A stretch of DNA of 64,000 bases, from contig NZ_RBWU01000008.1 in the NCBI RefSeq assembly GCF_003634705.1, positions 372,001 through 436,000 on the forward strand. The letters are read 5' to 3'. Shown here piece by piece: positions 25,984 through 34,241 of the stretch (positions are counted from its first letter, which is position 1; every line of letters starts with the position of its first letter). The stretch is from Actinomadura pelletieri DSM 43383 (GTDB taxonomy: Bacteria; Actinomycetota; Actinomycetes; Streptosporangiales; Streptosporangiaceae). The position numbers were made by a program, and so were the translations under genes. The notes beneath the pieces were generated by a model. It worked only from the letters and a program-made list of their open reading frames with translations, had not been told where the DNA came from and made no database searches.

Positions 25984-27590
25984 GCAACGAGACCCTCTCG
26001 ATCATCCTTTTCCTGGGATTCATCGCCGCCACACTCGCGATCACCGTATGGGCGAGTCGGCACACCAAGGACGCCACCGACTTCTACGCGGGCGGACGGT
26101 CCTTCACCGGCGTCCAGAACGGTCTCGCGATCGGCGGCGACTACATGTCCGCCGCGTCCTTCCTCGGCATCGCCGGACTGATCGCCCTCTACGGCTATGA
26201 CGGGTTCCTCTACTCGATCGGGTTCCTCGTCGCGTGGCTGGTGGCGCTGCTGCTGGTCGCGGAGCTGCTGCGGAACTCGGGTCGGTTCACGATGGCGGAC
26301 GTGCTGGCGTTCCGGATGAGTCCCCGTCCCGTCCGCACCGCCGCCGGTGTCTCCACCATCGTCGTGTCGATCTTCTACCTGCTGGCGCAGATGGTCGGCG
26401 CGGGCGCCCTGGTCGCGCTGCTGTTCGGCTTCACCAGCGAGTTCGCCAAGGGCGCCACGATCGCGCTGGTCGGCGTCCTCATGATCGTGTACGTGGTGTT
26501 CGGCGGGATGAAGGGCACCACCTGGGTCCAGATCGTCAAGGCCGTCCTGCTGATGACGGGCGCGGTCCTCGTCGCGGTCCTGGTGATGGGCGAGTTCGGC
26601 TTCAACCTGTCGTCCCTGCTCAACGACGCCGCCGAGCAGAGCGGCAAGGGCGACAAGTTCCTGGAGCCCGGACTGCGCTACGGCACCGACGAACAGGGCC
26701 TGGAAGGCAAGCTCGACCTGATCAGCCTCGGGCTCGCGCTCGTCCTCGGCACCGCCGGGCTGCCGCACATCCTGATCCGCTTCTACACCGTCCCGACCTC
26801 CCGCGACGCCCGCAAGTCGGTGCTGTGGGGCATCGGCATCATCGGCGGCTTCTACCTGATCAGCCTCGTCCTCGGCTTCGGCGCCGCCGCGCTCGTCGGC
26901 AGCAAGGAGATCGCGAAGGAGAACCCGGCGGGCAACACCGCCGCGCCGCAGCTCGCCGAGAAGATCGGAGACATCGTCTTCGGCGACGCGGGCGGCACGA
27001 TCCTTCTCGCCGTCATCGCCGCGGTCGCGTTCGCGACGATCCTCGCCGTCGTGTCCGGCCTCACCCTGGCCTCGTCGTCGTCCTTCGCCCACGACCTGTA
27101 CGCGCACGTCATCCGCAAGGGCAAGGCCACCGAACGGGACGAGGTGCGCGTCGCCCGGATCTCCGCGTTCGTCATCGGCGCCGTCGCGATCGTCCTCGGC
27201 ATCTACGCCCAGCGGCTCAACGTCGCGTTCCTCGTCGCCCTGGCGTTCGCGATGGCGGCGTCCGGGAACCTGCCCGCGATCCTCTACAGCCTGTTCTGGA
27301 AGAGGTTCAACACCGCGGGCGCCGTCGCCGCCATCTACGGCGGCCTCGGCTCGGCGATGTTCCTCGTGACCTTCTCCCCGGTCGTGTCCGGTTCCGACAA
27401 GGCCCTGTTCACCGACGTGGACTTCAGCTGGTTCCCGCTGAGCAACCCGGGGATCATCTCCATCCCGTTCGGGTTCCTGTGCGGCTGGCTCGGCGCGATC
27501 CTCAGCAAGGAGCACAACGCCGAGAAGTACGCCGAGATCGAGGTCCGCTCCCTCACCGGAGCGGGCGCGGAGTCCGCCACCCACCATTGA
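25980..27590 (+). CDS. Cation/acetate (monocarboxylate) symporter
   Basis: 536 residues with about 13 helices, SSS family. Helix 2 is DYMSAASFLGIAGLIALYG, helix 8 VLGTAGLPHILIRFYTVP, and SGLTLASSSSFAHDLYAHV carries the conserved SxxTxA-like sodium region. The overall sequence is close to actinobacterial ActP/MctC carriers for acetate, propionate and pyruvate. The outer loop between helices 6 and 7 (about 205-245) has normal size, unlike the first symporter in the cluster. The start overlaps the DUF485 stop (ATGA). Downstream is a set of three hairpins that end the transcript. The substrate within the short-carboxylate group is not certain. Confidence 0.9.
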   Translation: MSNETLSIILFLGFIAATLAITVWASRHTKDATDFYAGGRSFTGVQNGLAIGGDYMSAASFLGIAGLIALYGYDGFLYSIGFLVAWLVALLLVAELLRNSGRFTMADVLAFRMSPRPVRTAAGVSTIVVSIFYLLAQMVGAGALVALLFGFTSEFAKGATIALVGVLMIVYVVFGGMKGTTWVQIVKAVLLMTGAVLVAVLVMGEFGFNLSSLLNDAAEQSGKGDKFLEPGLRYGTDEQGLEGKLDLISLGLALVLGTAGLPHILIRFYTVPTSRDARKSVLWGIGIIGGFYLISLVLGFGAAALVGSKEIAKENPAGNTAAPQLAEKIGDIVFGDAGGTILLAVIAAVAFATILAVVSGLTLASSSSFAHDLYAHVIRKGKATERDEVRVARISAFVIGAVAIVLGIYAQRLNVAFLVALAFAMAASGNLPAILYSLFWKRFNTAGAVAAIYGGLGSAMFLVTFSPVVSGSDKALFTDVDFSWFPLSNPGIISIPFGFLCGWLGAILSKEHNAEKYAEIEVRSLTGAGAESATHH

Positions 27591-27603
27591 GCCTTTTCCG
27601 TCC

Positions 27604-27770
27604 AGCGTGTGCCCCGAGCCCTCCTCCCCAAGGCTCGGGGGACGCTAAGGCTCAATGACCCGCCGCGCGGGGCGCCGTCGCCCGGTCCCGCACGGCACGC
27701 GGCCCGTCCCGCCCACCCGGGACGGGCCGCACCAGCGTCCCCCGGCGTGCAGCGGACGCCGGGGGACGCT
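27604..27770. terminator. Three consecutive strong hairpins between convergent genes
   Basis: Hairpin 1: CCCCGAGCC (27612-27620) with its complement at 27632-27640, flanked by AGCGT and ACGCT. Hairpin 2: GGCCCGTCCC (27701-27710) with its complement at 27719-27728. Hairpin 3: AGCGTCCCCCGGCGT (27734-27748) with its exact complement at 27756-27770, a perfect 15-bp stem with a 7-base loop. They fill the 186-bp gap between the converging symporter and membrane-protein genes, so a two-way terminator is the simplest reading. Confidence 0.8.
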
Positions 27771-27776
27771 CCCCGC

Positions 27777-28790
27777 TCAGTGGACGGTGACGGGCGCGGG
27801 GTCCGCGAAGGCACGGTCCGACAGTCGGCGCCGCCGCTGGTAGGCGAGGGCCGCCTTGGCCAGCGCCACGGCCCACAGCGGCCACAGGAGATGCGGCAGG
27901 CCGACCAGCGGGGTCTCTCTCAGCTCGCGCCACTCCTCGGCGTCCGCGCCGATCGCGCCGACGATGATGGCGCGCGACGCCGCAAGGATCAGCGCGGAGA
28001 CGATGAGCGCGGGAACGACCGCGAGGTCCACCGGGACGCGGCGGCCGGACAGTCCCATCATCCAGCGGGGGAACCGCTCACCCCACGGCCGGGTCAGTCC
28101 CCAGGTGAGGACCGCGCCCCCGATGGACATGACGGCGAGGCCGAAGGCCGCGATCCGGAACTCCGAGCCGAAGTCGGGGCTGCGGAAGCCGGGCGCCTCC
28201 ACGACCATCAGCAGCCGCGTCACGGCGTACGCCAGCGGCGCCTCCATCGCGATGCGGGTCCACCGCCTGGTCCGTTCGGTCGCGTCGGCCACGGCGGCGG
28301 GATCGTACGCCGTGCTCTCGGGCGCGGCGGTGGCGGACGAGGCCCGCAGGGCGCGCAGCAGGGCGATGATGCCCGCCGCCACGGCGACCTGCGTCGCTAG
28401 CCCCGGGGAGGTGAGGTCGCCCAGCGGATCGGTGTCGCCGGTGAGGAGGAGAACGATCACCATCGGCAGGTACCCGAGCAGCATCAGCAGGGTGTGGTCG
28501 AGGCCGAGGAGGGCCACGACCGAGGCGGCGACGTATACCACGCGCCTGTGCCGATGGAGCCATGTGGACGGCGGACCCGTCAGCGCCCGGCCCGCCACCA
28601 GGAAGGCGAACGCGGCGAGCAGGCACCAGCCACCGGCGACCGCCCCACCGAACGGCTCGAAGGACTGACCGAAGTTGTCGTCCGCGTCCGCCAACGGATG
28701 TGGCCCACCGGACACGAGGGCGCCCACGGTGCTCCCGACGAGCGCGAGTGGAGCGAGCAGGACGAACAAGCCGTCGCGAAGTCTCATCAT
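27777..28790 (-). CDS. Polytopic membrane protein of unknown function
   Basis: 337 residues from the ATG at 28790 (or the next codon). About seven to eight hydrophobic segments: residues 5-25, 48-70, 85-118 (two helices), 130-150, 175-195, 215-235, 255-280 and 300-320. A cytoplasmic stretch near 155-175 is rich in Thr, Ala and Arg. I do not recognise the family; there is no ATP-binding or catalytic motif. It lies 82 bp downstream of a NarL-type response regulator on the same strand and may belong to that operon, so it could be the output or a sensor accessory of the two-component system. It ends at the hairpin cluster. Confidence 0.72.
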   Translation of the reverse strand: MMRLRDGLFVLLAPLALVGSTVGALVSGGPHPLADADDNFGQSFEPFGGAVAGGWCLLAAFAFLVAGRALTGPPSTWLHRHRRVVYVAASVVALLGLDHTLLMLLGYLPMVIVLLLTGDTDPLGDLTSPGLATQVAVAAGIIALLRALRASSATAAPESTAYDPAAVADATERTRRWTRIAMEAPLAYAVTRLLMVVEAPGFRSPDFGSEFRIAAFGLAVMSIGGAVLTWGLTRPWGERFPRWMMGLSGRRVPVDLAVVPALIVSALILAASRAIIVGAIGADAEEWRELRETPLVGLPHLLWPLWAVALAKAALAYQRRRRLSDRAFADPAPVTVH

Positions 28791-28872
28791 GTGTTCGATG
28801 CTCGCGATCCGGGCCCCCGCGGCGGCTCCACCACAGGTACCGGTCGGCTCCACCAGACGTCGTGAGACCGCG

Positions 28873-29505
28873 TCAGATGACACCGTTCTGGTAGGCCCAG
28901 ACGACGATGTGCAACCGGTCCCGCACACCGATCTTGCGGATCAGGCTGCCGACATGCGTCTTCACCGTGGACTCGGCGATGAACAGCTCGTCGGCGATCT
29001 CGGCGTTGGAGAAGCCGCGCGCCAGCAGGGCGAGGACCTCCCGCTCCCGCTCGGAGAACGCCACGGCCGCGCCTTCTCCGGACCCCCGGCCCGCGATCTT
29101 GTCGATCAGCGCCCGGGTCGCCCGGGGCGAGACCACCGACCGGCCCGCGTGCACCTCCCGGATCGCGGCGGCGACCTCCGAGCCAGGGGTGTCCTTCGTC
29201 AGGAACCCGCCCGCCCCGGCGGCCACCGCCCGGAACAGGTTCTCGTCGAGGTCGAAGGTCGTCAGGATCAGGACACGGGTCTCCGGTCGTAGTCTCCGGA
29301 TCTGCGCGCTGGCCTCGATGCCGTCCAACGCGCCCATCCGGATGTCCATCAACGCGACGTCGACCCGGCGCTCGACGCACATGGCCACGGCGGCCTCACC
29401 GTTCGGCACAGACCCGACGAGTTCCATGTCGTCCTGCACGTCGATGACGGTCTCCAGGGCCGACCGCATCAGCTCCTGGTCGTCGGCGATCAGAACGCGG
29501 ATCAC
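28873..29505 (-). CDS. NarL/FixJ-family response regulator
   Basis: 210 residues from a GTG overlapping the kinase stop (GTGA). Receiver domain about 1-120: IRVLIADDQELMRSALE with the acidic pair, the phosphorylated Asp in VDVALMDIRMGALDG, Thr in VLILTTFDLDENL and Lys in GGFLTKDTPG. LuxR-type DNA-binding domain about 145-205: LSEREREVLALLARGFSNAEIA in general form (here FSEREREVL...), with the recognition helix in ESTVKTHVGSLIRKIGV. Works with the kinase encoded just upstream. The target is unknown; the linked membrane protein is a candidate. Confidence 0.93.
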   Translation of the reverse strand: MIRVLIADDQELMRSALETVIDVQDDMELVGSVPNGEAAVAMCVERRVDVALMDIRMGALDGIEASAQIRRLRPETRVLILTTFDLDENLFRAVAAGAGGFLTKDTPGSEVAAAIREVHAGRSVVSPRATRALIDKIAGRGSGEGAAVAFSEREREVLALLARGFSNAEIADELFIAESTVKTHVGSLIRKIGVRDRLHIVVWAYQNGVI

Positions 29506-30635
29506 GGTCGGGGAAGGTGGGCCGAGACGTGCGTACCGGACGGGCCGCTGGTGACGTCCAGGCGACCACCCAGCCCGCGCGCCCGCTCCCGCATCCCGAC
29601 GATGCCGTGCCCGGTACTCGACCGCCGGGTGGCCCGGAACCCCGGCCCGTCGTCCCGCACGGACACGACGACGCCACCGGACTCGATGGCGACCTCCACC
29701 CGGCACCGCAGCGGCCTCGGCGAATGCTTGAGCGCGTTCGTCAGGGATTCCTGCACGATGCGGTACGCGGCCCGCGCGGTCTCGCCGTCCACCATCTCGA
29801 CCTCACCAGAAAGAACCAGCTCCACGCGCACATCCTCGGTCCGGAACGTGTCGACCAACGCCTCAAGGTCGTGCAGCGACCGCACCGGCGGCTCCGCCAA
29901 GGGCTCCTCCCGCAGCGTGCTCACCACCCGCCGCATCTCGACCATCGCCCCCCGCCCGGTTGTCAGCGCGGTACCGATCATCGCCCGCGCCTTCGCCGGA
30001 TCGCGGTCCAACACCATCAACGCGGCGTCCGCCTGCGCCACGACCACCGCCAGCGAATGCGCCACCACATCGTGCAGCTCCCGGGCCATCAGCTCCCGCT
30101 CCCGCCGCAGCCCCTCCCGCGCTCTCCGCCTTCGCAGTTCGGCGCGGGCCCGATGGTAGGCCCCGAACGCCCACGTCCCGCCCACCGCGACCATGACCAC
30201 CGGAACGAACGCCAGGAGCGCGCTCCAGTCCAGCGGCTCGGGCGGGTCCACGACCGTCCGCCCGACGGCCAGACCGAGCCCGACGACCGACGCCGCGAGA
30301 GGCAGCGCCCGCGCGCCGGTCTCCACGACCACGGTGTACAGCGAGACCAGGTACAGAAGACTGACCGGTGCGAAGATCATCGACGGCCCGTCCGGAAGGT
30401 TCGGCAGCGCAAGCGAGGCGAGCATCACCAGACACGCGACGCAGAAACCGCCCGTCGGGTACACCCGCCGGAACACCATGCATCCCGAGAACACGACCAG
30501 AAGGACCGAGAAGACCACCCTCACCCACGGCTCCGCCTGACTCAGCAGACCCACCGAGACCGGAACCGTGAGCAGAACAACCGCCGCCGCCACCCCCAGA
30601 TCGGCGATGGACGGACGGCGTACCTGTGTGAACAC
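29502..30635 (-). CDS. Sensor histidine kinase, DesK/NarX type
   Basis: 377 residues from the GTG at 30635; the frame is open further upstream without a ribosome site. Four to five N-terminal membrane helices (about 12-150) without a large outer domain suggest sensing within the membrane. The HisKA_3 dimerisation motif RELMARELHDVVAHSLAVVVAQA holds the phosphoacceptor His. The ATPase domain has AYRIVQESLTNALKHS (N box), VVSVRDDGPGF (G1) and GHGIVGMRERARGLGG (G2). This is the commonest actinobacterial kinase type, with roles in envelope stress, antibiotic or lipid sensing. It is coupled to the response regulator. Confidence 0.9.
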   Translation of the reverse strand: MFTQVRRPSIADLGVAAAVVLLTVPVSVGLLSQAEPWVRVVFSVLLVVFSGCMVFRRVYPTGGFCVACLVMLASLALPNLPDGPSMIFAPVSLLYLVSLYTVVVETGARALPLAASVVGLGLAVGRTVVDPPEPLDWSALLAFVPVVMVAVGGTWAFGAYHRARAELRRRRAREGLRRERELMARELHDVVAHSLAVVVAQADAALMVLDRDPAKARAMIGTALTTGRGAMVEMRRVVSTLREEPLAEPPVRSLHDLEALVDTFRTEDVRVELVLSGEVEMVDGETARAAYRIVQESLTNALKHSPRPLRCRVEVAIESGGVVVSVRDDGPGFRATRRSSTGHGIVGMRERARGLGGRLDVTSGPSGTHVSAHLPRP

Positions 30636-30783
30636 GCCCCCATCCTCGCCTTCCACCCACCCCCCGAACATCCCCCAAAGGTCGCGCCGCTGCCCCAAGC
30701 CCTTCAAGGGGAATTCAGATGACCCCTTCGAGTCGCCGCGGGCAGGGTGTGTACCGAACCGATCAGTCCGTCGAGGTGGAGCG

Positions 30784-31260
30784 ATGAGTAAGACCGTGCC
30801 GGTGTGCTCCGGCGACGCCATGTTCTGGGCCTACGACGTCGCCCTCGGAATCCTGTTCTTCGAGGCGGCGCGGGTAGGCGCGGAGACACCGGCGGACACG
30901 CGCCCCGCGTGGTGGCCGGACCTGGAGGAGGACCTGCGAACCCAGCTGGTCGTGAACACAAGCGTCCTGCTCGACCATTACGACGACGAGCAGCGGCGCC
31001 TACTGTTGGACTGCGTCACCGAAGCGGCCCGCCGCATCGAGGCCCGCGGCGGCGTGAGTCGAGACGAGGTCGCGGCCTGGGACGAAATCGAGGAGGACGC
31101 GACCCGCTGGTTGCGGGGCGCGGAACACATCACCCCCGCGCCCCTCGTCGAACTGGCGACAGCGATAGTCGACCTGACTCACGGCACGCTTCCCCCTGCC
31201 CCTCCGGGCCGCCACTGGCTCTTCGGAACCCCGGCAGGACGAACCATCCAAGGCACCTAG
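30784..31260 (+). CDS. Hypothetical acidic protein
   Basis: 158 residues, start ATG after GAGGTGGAG. No known family is recognised. The protein is mostly helical by composition and acidic in the middle: AWWPDLEEDLRTQLVVNTSVLLDHYDDEQRR type pattern, then an EEDATRWLR segment. It has no signal peptide or membrane helix, two Trp-rich spots (about 43-45, 98-114) and a Pro-rich C-terminus. It is divergent from the sensor kinase at 30635 with about 150 bp between. Codon use is as in neighbouring genes, so it is a likely real gene. Confidence 0.55.
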   Translation: MSKTVPVCSGDAMFWAYDVALGILFFEAARVGAETPADTRPAWWPDLEEDLRTQLVVNTSVLLDHYDDEQRRLLLDCVTEAARRIEARGGVSRDEVAAWDEIEEDATRWLRGAEHITPAPLVELATAIVDLTHGTLPPAPPGRHWLFGTPAGRTIQGT

Positions 31261-31368
31261 TGAAAACTCACGCCGAGAGCGCTCACGACGAAGTCGGCGG
31301 CCCTGTCGGAATCGGCCCCCAACGAGGCCCCCAGTCGAGGCCGTTCTGCCAGGTGCAGGACGAGCCAT

Positions 31369-31794
31369 TCAAGTGGGGCGCGGCGGTGGCGCGGCGCGCA
31401 GTTCGTCCCTGGAGTACCTCGGCACGGGGTGGGGGATGGGCCGCCGCAGTTCGGCGATCAGGACGGCCAGTTCCTCCGGTGTGGACGCCTCGACGAGGCG
31501 GTACTGTCCCGTCCCGTCGCGGGTTACCGCCCACCAACGACCGGTGAACTCACCCCACCACGCCGATACGCCGGGAAACCTGCGCTCCAGTTCGGCCACG
31601 GGTTCGTCCGTGGACGTGAAGAACCCGTGCCGTCGGCCGTCGTCCGGGCGGGCGCGGCACGCGATCCCTGCGGGGTCGGCGTCGGGCATCGACACACGCA
31701 GCCCGCGCCAGGTCAACTCGACCCCAAGCCGCCGGGCCGACAGATACACCCTCAACGCCACGTGCCGGTCCAGGGAACTCGTACGTTTTGCCAT
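31369..31794 (-). CDS. Hypothetical protein
   Basis: 141 residues from the ATG at 31794, which follows GGAAGGTGG. The family is not recognised. The sequence has a basic N-terminus, a mixed alpha/beta body with ARRLGVELTWRGLRVSMPDA and a Trp-rich middle (WWGEFTGRWWAV), and a Pro/Arg-rich C-terminus. There is no signal peptide or membrane segment. Two short inverted repeats lie upstream, at 31861-31875 (GTGTCG-3-CGACAC) and 31912-31927 (GTTTCC-4-GGAAAC), and could be regulator sites. It converges on the acidic protein gene at 30784. Confidence 0.5.
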   Translation of the reverse strand: MAKRTSSLDRHVALRVYLSARRLGVELTWRGLRVSMPDADPAGIACRARPDDGRRHGFFTSTDEPVAELERRFPGVSAWWGEFTGRWWAVTRDGTGQYRLVEASTPEELAVLIAELRRPIPHPVPRYSRDELRAAPPPRPT

Positions 31795-32316
31795 GGGTGA
31801 ACCCACCTTCCGGCCAAGGCCCCGGGAGCGGCGCTGCAACGCCGCTCGGGGCCGCCCTTTGTGTCGTTGCGACACCTGAGGGCGGCACACTACGCACTAC
31901 GTTCTGCGGTCGTTTCCTTACGGAAACTGTCGTCGGGCAGGTTCGTGCGTCAGGCGAGACCGCGCAGTGCTCGGCTCGCGGCGCGGCTGTGAAGGTCGGC
32001 GACCAGATCTCGGACCAGGGGTTCTTGTGGACTCTGGCTGGGGACATTTTCTTGGCGCGGCGGTTCGGCGGACGGCGCTCTCGTTCTGGCTGAGCATCCC
32101 AGTACGTGCGCCTGTTCGATCGCGTGAGCGGCCTTGCGTGTGCGGCAGGGCAGCGCGTCGAGGTCAATATCCCGTACACCTCGTTCGCGGTGCGGTCGTC
32201 GCCGCATCCATGCCCAGATGTGCATGAATTTCGCGGGAAATGTCATCGTTGATTTCTGTTGGGGCGAGCGCGCCTGCGGCAACATTGGCTCTGCCTGAAT
32301 TGTGGAGAAGGGTGCC
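31795..32316. other. 522-bp intergenic region without a gene
   Basis: No open frame here has convincing codon use or start site. The only features I see are two inverted repeats: GTGTCG/CGACAC at 31861-31875 and GTTTCC/GGAAAC at 31912-31927, near the divergent hypothetical gene. The half next to the I36-like gene (about 32180-32310) is less GC-rich and should contain its promoter, but I cannot assign boxes. Confidence 0.55.
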
Positions 32317-32715
32317 ATGAAGATTCGACGTAAGGCCTTCGCCCTCGCCGGGGCCGTCGCTGCCGCATCGGTCCTGTTTCCCGCTCCTGCCGCCAACGCG
32401 GCCGCCTACCAGTGCGATCGCTACTTATTGTGCCTCTATGACTACACCGACGGCACCGGCCGCTTCTATGCGGGAAGCGCCGACTGTAATACCCTCATCG
32501 ATATCGGCCGCAGTGGTAGAGGCGACCGTGCCTCCGCGTTCTACAACAACGGCAACAGGCATGTCCTGCTGTTGAACTGGCATGCCAAATGGAACGAGTG
32601 GCGAGTGGTGTATCCCGCGCTCCCCGGCGATAAGGGCACTCTTGTGGGTTACGGGAACAACGAGGTGGACGCCGTCAGCTACGGCTGTGGCAGGTTCTAC
32701 GACCCCGACAGCTAG
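32317..32715 (+). CDS. Secreted peptidase-inhibitor-like protein (I36 family)
   Basis: 132 residues with a clear signal peptide (MKIRRKAFALAG..., cleavage expected after ANA near 28). The mature part of about 104 residues has four cysteines, Cys33, Cys39, Cys57 and Cys124, enough for two disulfides, and the pattern CDRYLLCLYDYTDGTGRFYAG typical of the I36/beta-gamma-crystallin-like group that includes the Streptomyces metalloproteinase inhibitor. Such proteins inhibit thermolysin-type M4 proteases, and an M4 protease is encoded 26 kb away. Inhibition here is inferred; many relatives are untested. Start after GAGAAGG. Confidence 0.72.
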   Translation: MKIRRKAFALAGAVAAASVLFPAPAANAAAYQCDRYLLCLYDYTDGTGRFYAGSADCNTLIDIGRSGRGDRASAFYNNGNRHVLLLNWHAKWNEWRVVYPALPGDKGTLVGYGNNEVDAVSYGCGRFYDPDS

Positions 32716-32885
32716 GGTCTTCACCCTTTCCGCTCAGCGTGCGCCCGGTGCCTGCCCGCACAGGCTTCGGGCGCGCACCCGCGTCCTTGGTGCGTCTGGC
32801 CAGGTCAGCGGGGTTCGCGGTGCTCGGTCGGGTTGGTGGCTGCTTGACCTGGTGTGTGCCAGACTCGGGGTTCGGGCGGAAGTCG

Positions 32886-33626
32886 ATGGCATTGGGGATG
32901 CCTGTCATGGGGTTGGACTTCGAGCATCGGGCGTCGGAATCGCCGTACATTCAGCGGGTGTGGCGGAGTCGTAGCCATGATGTCGAACGGATGATGTCGA
33001 TCGCGTCTCCGGAGTGGAATCTGGTGTTCTGGGAGCAGGCCGGTCGGGTCTGTGCGGCCGTCCAGGGGCCGGAGTCCAGGGCGAGTACGGCCCCCGTGCC
33101 CGAGGACGCCGTGTTCTTCGGCATCAGCTTCTCGCTCGGCACGACGATGCCGCACCTTCCGATCGACCGGCTCGTCGATGGGTTCGTGGAGATTCCCGAT
33201 GTGACGCGCAGGTCGTTCTGGTTGCAGGGTTCCGCCTGGTGTCTCCCTGACTATGACAACGCCGAGTGGTTCGTCCGGCGGATGGTGCGCGAAGGTGTCC
33301 TGGTCCGTGATCCCATCGTTGCCACGGTGCTCGACGGACGGACGCCGAACGTGTCGGAACGCACCGTCCAGCGGCGTTTCGCGGCGACGACCGGCTTTGC
33401 GCACGGCGCCATCCAGCGGATCGACCGCGCCCGGCATGCGGCGCTCCTGATCCAGGGGGGCGCGCATGTCCACGATGTGATCCACGGGCTCGGGTACTTC
33501 GACCAGGCGCACCTGGCGCGGTCGCTGACCCGCTACGTCGGGTGGACGGCGACCCGGTTGAAGGACGGAGATTCGGTGGAGCCGCTGTCGCTGCTGTACA
33601 AGACCGGAGTGTTCGCGTCCTCCTAA
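32886..33626 (+). CDS. AraC-family transcriptional regulator
   Basis: 246 residues from the ATG at 32886; Met codons at 32898 and 32907 are alternatives. The N-terminal 150 residues form a sensor domain with many aromatic and acidic residues, as in the DUF6597-like AraC group (IQRVWRSRSHDVERMMSIASPEW pattern). The C-terminal AraC domain (about 155-235) has two helix-turn-helix units: NVSERTVQRRFAATTGFAHG and VHDVIHGLGYFDQAHLARSLTRYVG, the second with the typical FDQ(A)HL motif. Likely target: its own neighbourhood, since the DHFR-like gene follows within 60 bp on the same strand. Confidence 0.85.
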   Translation: MALGMPVMGLDFEHRASESPYIQRVWRSRSHDVERMMSIASPEWNLVFWEQAGRVCAAVQGPESRASTAPVPEDAVFFGISFSLGTTMPHLPIDRLVDGFVEIPDVTRRSFWLQGSAWCLPDYDNAEWFVRRMVREGVLVRDPIVATVLDGRTPNVSERTVQRRFAATTGFAHGAIQRIDRARHAALLIQGGAHVHDVIHGLGYFDQAHLARSLTRYVGWTATRLKDGDSVEPLSLLYKTGVFASS

Positions 33627-33686
33627 CGTTCCAGGTCGGCGATCGGGCCGGGCGACGCCCGGCCTGGAACAGGAAGGACGTCATCC

Positions 33687-34241
33687 GTGCGCAAGATCGT
33701 TTACTACGGGTTCATCTCGGTGGACGGTGTGGTCGAGGACCCGCCGGTGTTCGTCCACGACTTCGACGAGATGATGCGGGAGAACCTCGGGGAGGTCATC
33801 GGCACCCAGGACACCGTGCTGCTCGGGCGGGCCGGTTACGACGACTGGGCGTCCTACTGGCCGACGGCCAGTGAGGAGCCGTTCGCAAGCTTCATCAACA
33901 ACGTGCGGAAGGTCGTGGTCACCTCCACGCCGCTGAAGACGCCGTGGAACCGGGCCGAGGTTCTCGGCGGGGAGCCGGGGGCGTCCCTCGCGGAGCGGCT
34001 CGCGCCGCTTCGTGCCGCCTCGGGGGGTGACATCGGCGTCCACGGCAGCGTGTCCCTGGCCCAGTCTCTTCTCGCCCAGAATCTGGTGGACGAGTTGGCG
34101 CTGGTCATGACCCCGTACCTGGCAGGCAAGGGCCGACGTCTGTTCGACGGCGTGCCGACCGGGGGGCTGGAACTCCGGTCGGCGTGTACCAGCCCGACCG
34201 GTACGCAGCTTCTGCGTTACAGCGTCCGGAAGGTCGTGTGA
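33687..34241 (+). CDS. Dihydrofolate reductase family protein (RibD C-terminal-like)
   Basis: 184 residues, GTG start after AGGAAGGA. The fold is that of the RibD_C/DHFR-like superfamily: YYGFISVDGVVEDP at the start, VLLGRAGYDDWASYWP (the R-x-T/G-Y-E-like motif), FINNVRKVVVTSTPLK, and GGDIGVHGSVSLAQSLLAQNLVDELALVMTPYL, which carries the NADPH-binding Gly segment. Members are mostly stress- or regulator-linked reductases of unknown substrate, not the housekeeping DHFR. It follows the AraC gene directly, so the regulator may control it. Its 3' end overlaps the convergent amidohydrolase by 25 bp. Confidence 0.85.
   Translation: MRKIVYYGFISVDGVVEDPPVFVHDFDEMMRENLGEVIGTQDTVLLGRAGYDDWASYWPTASEEPFASFINNVRKVVVTSTPLKTPWNRAEVLGGEPGASLAERLAPLRAASGGDIGVHGSVSLAQSLLAQNLVDELALVMTPYLAGKGRRLFDGVPTGGLELRSACTSPTGTQLLRYSVRKVV

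Noticed and set aside
23615-27587. Long minus-strand open frames opposite the two symporter genes
   Set aside because: Composition is dominated by Arg, Asp, Gly and His repeats typical of the complement of membrane-protein genes; no start sites or motifs.
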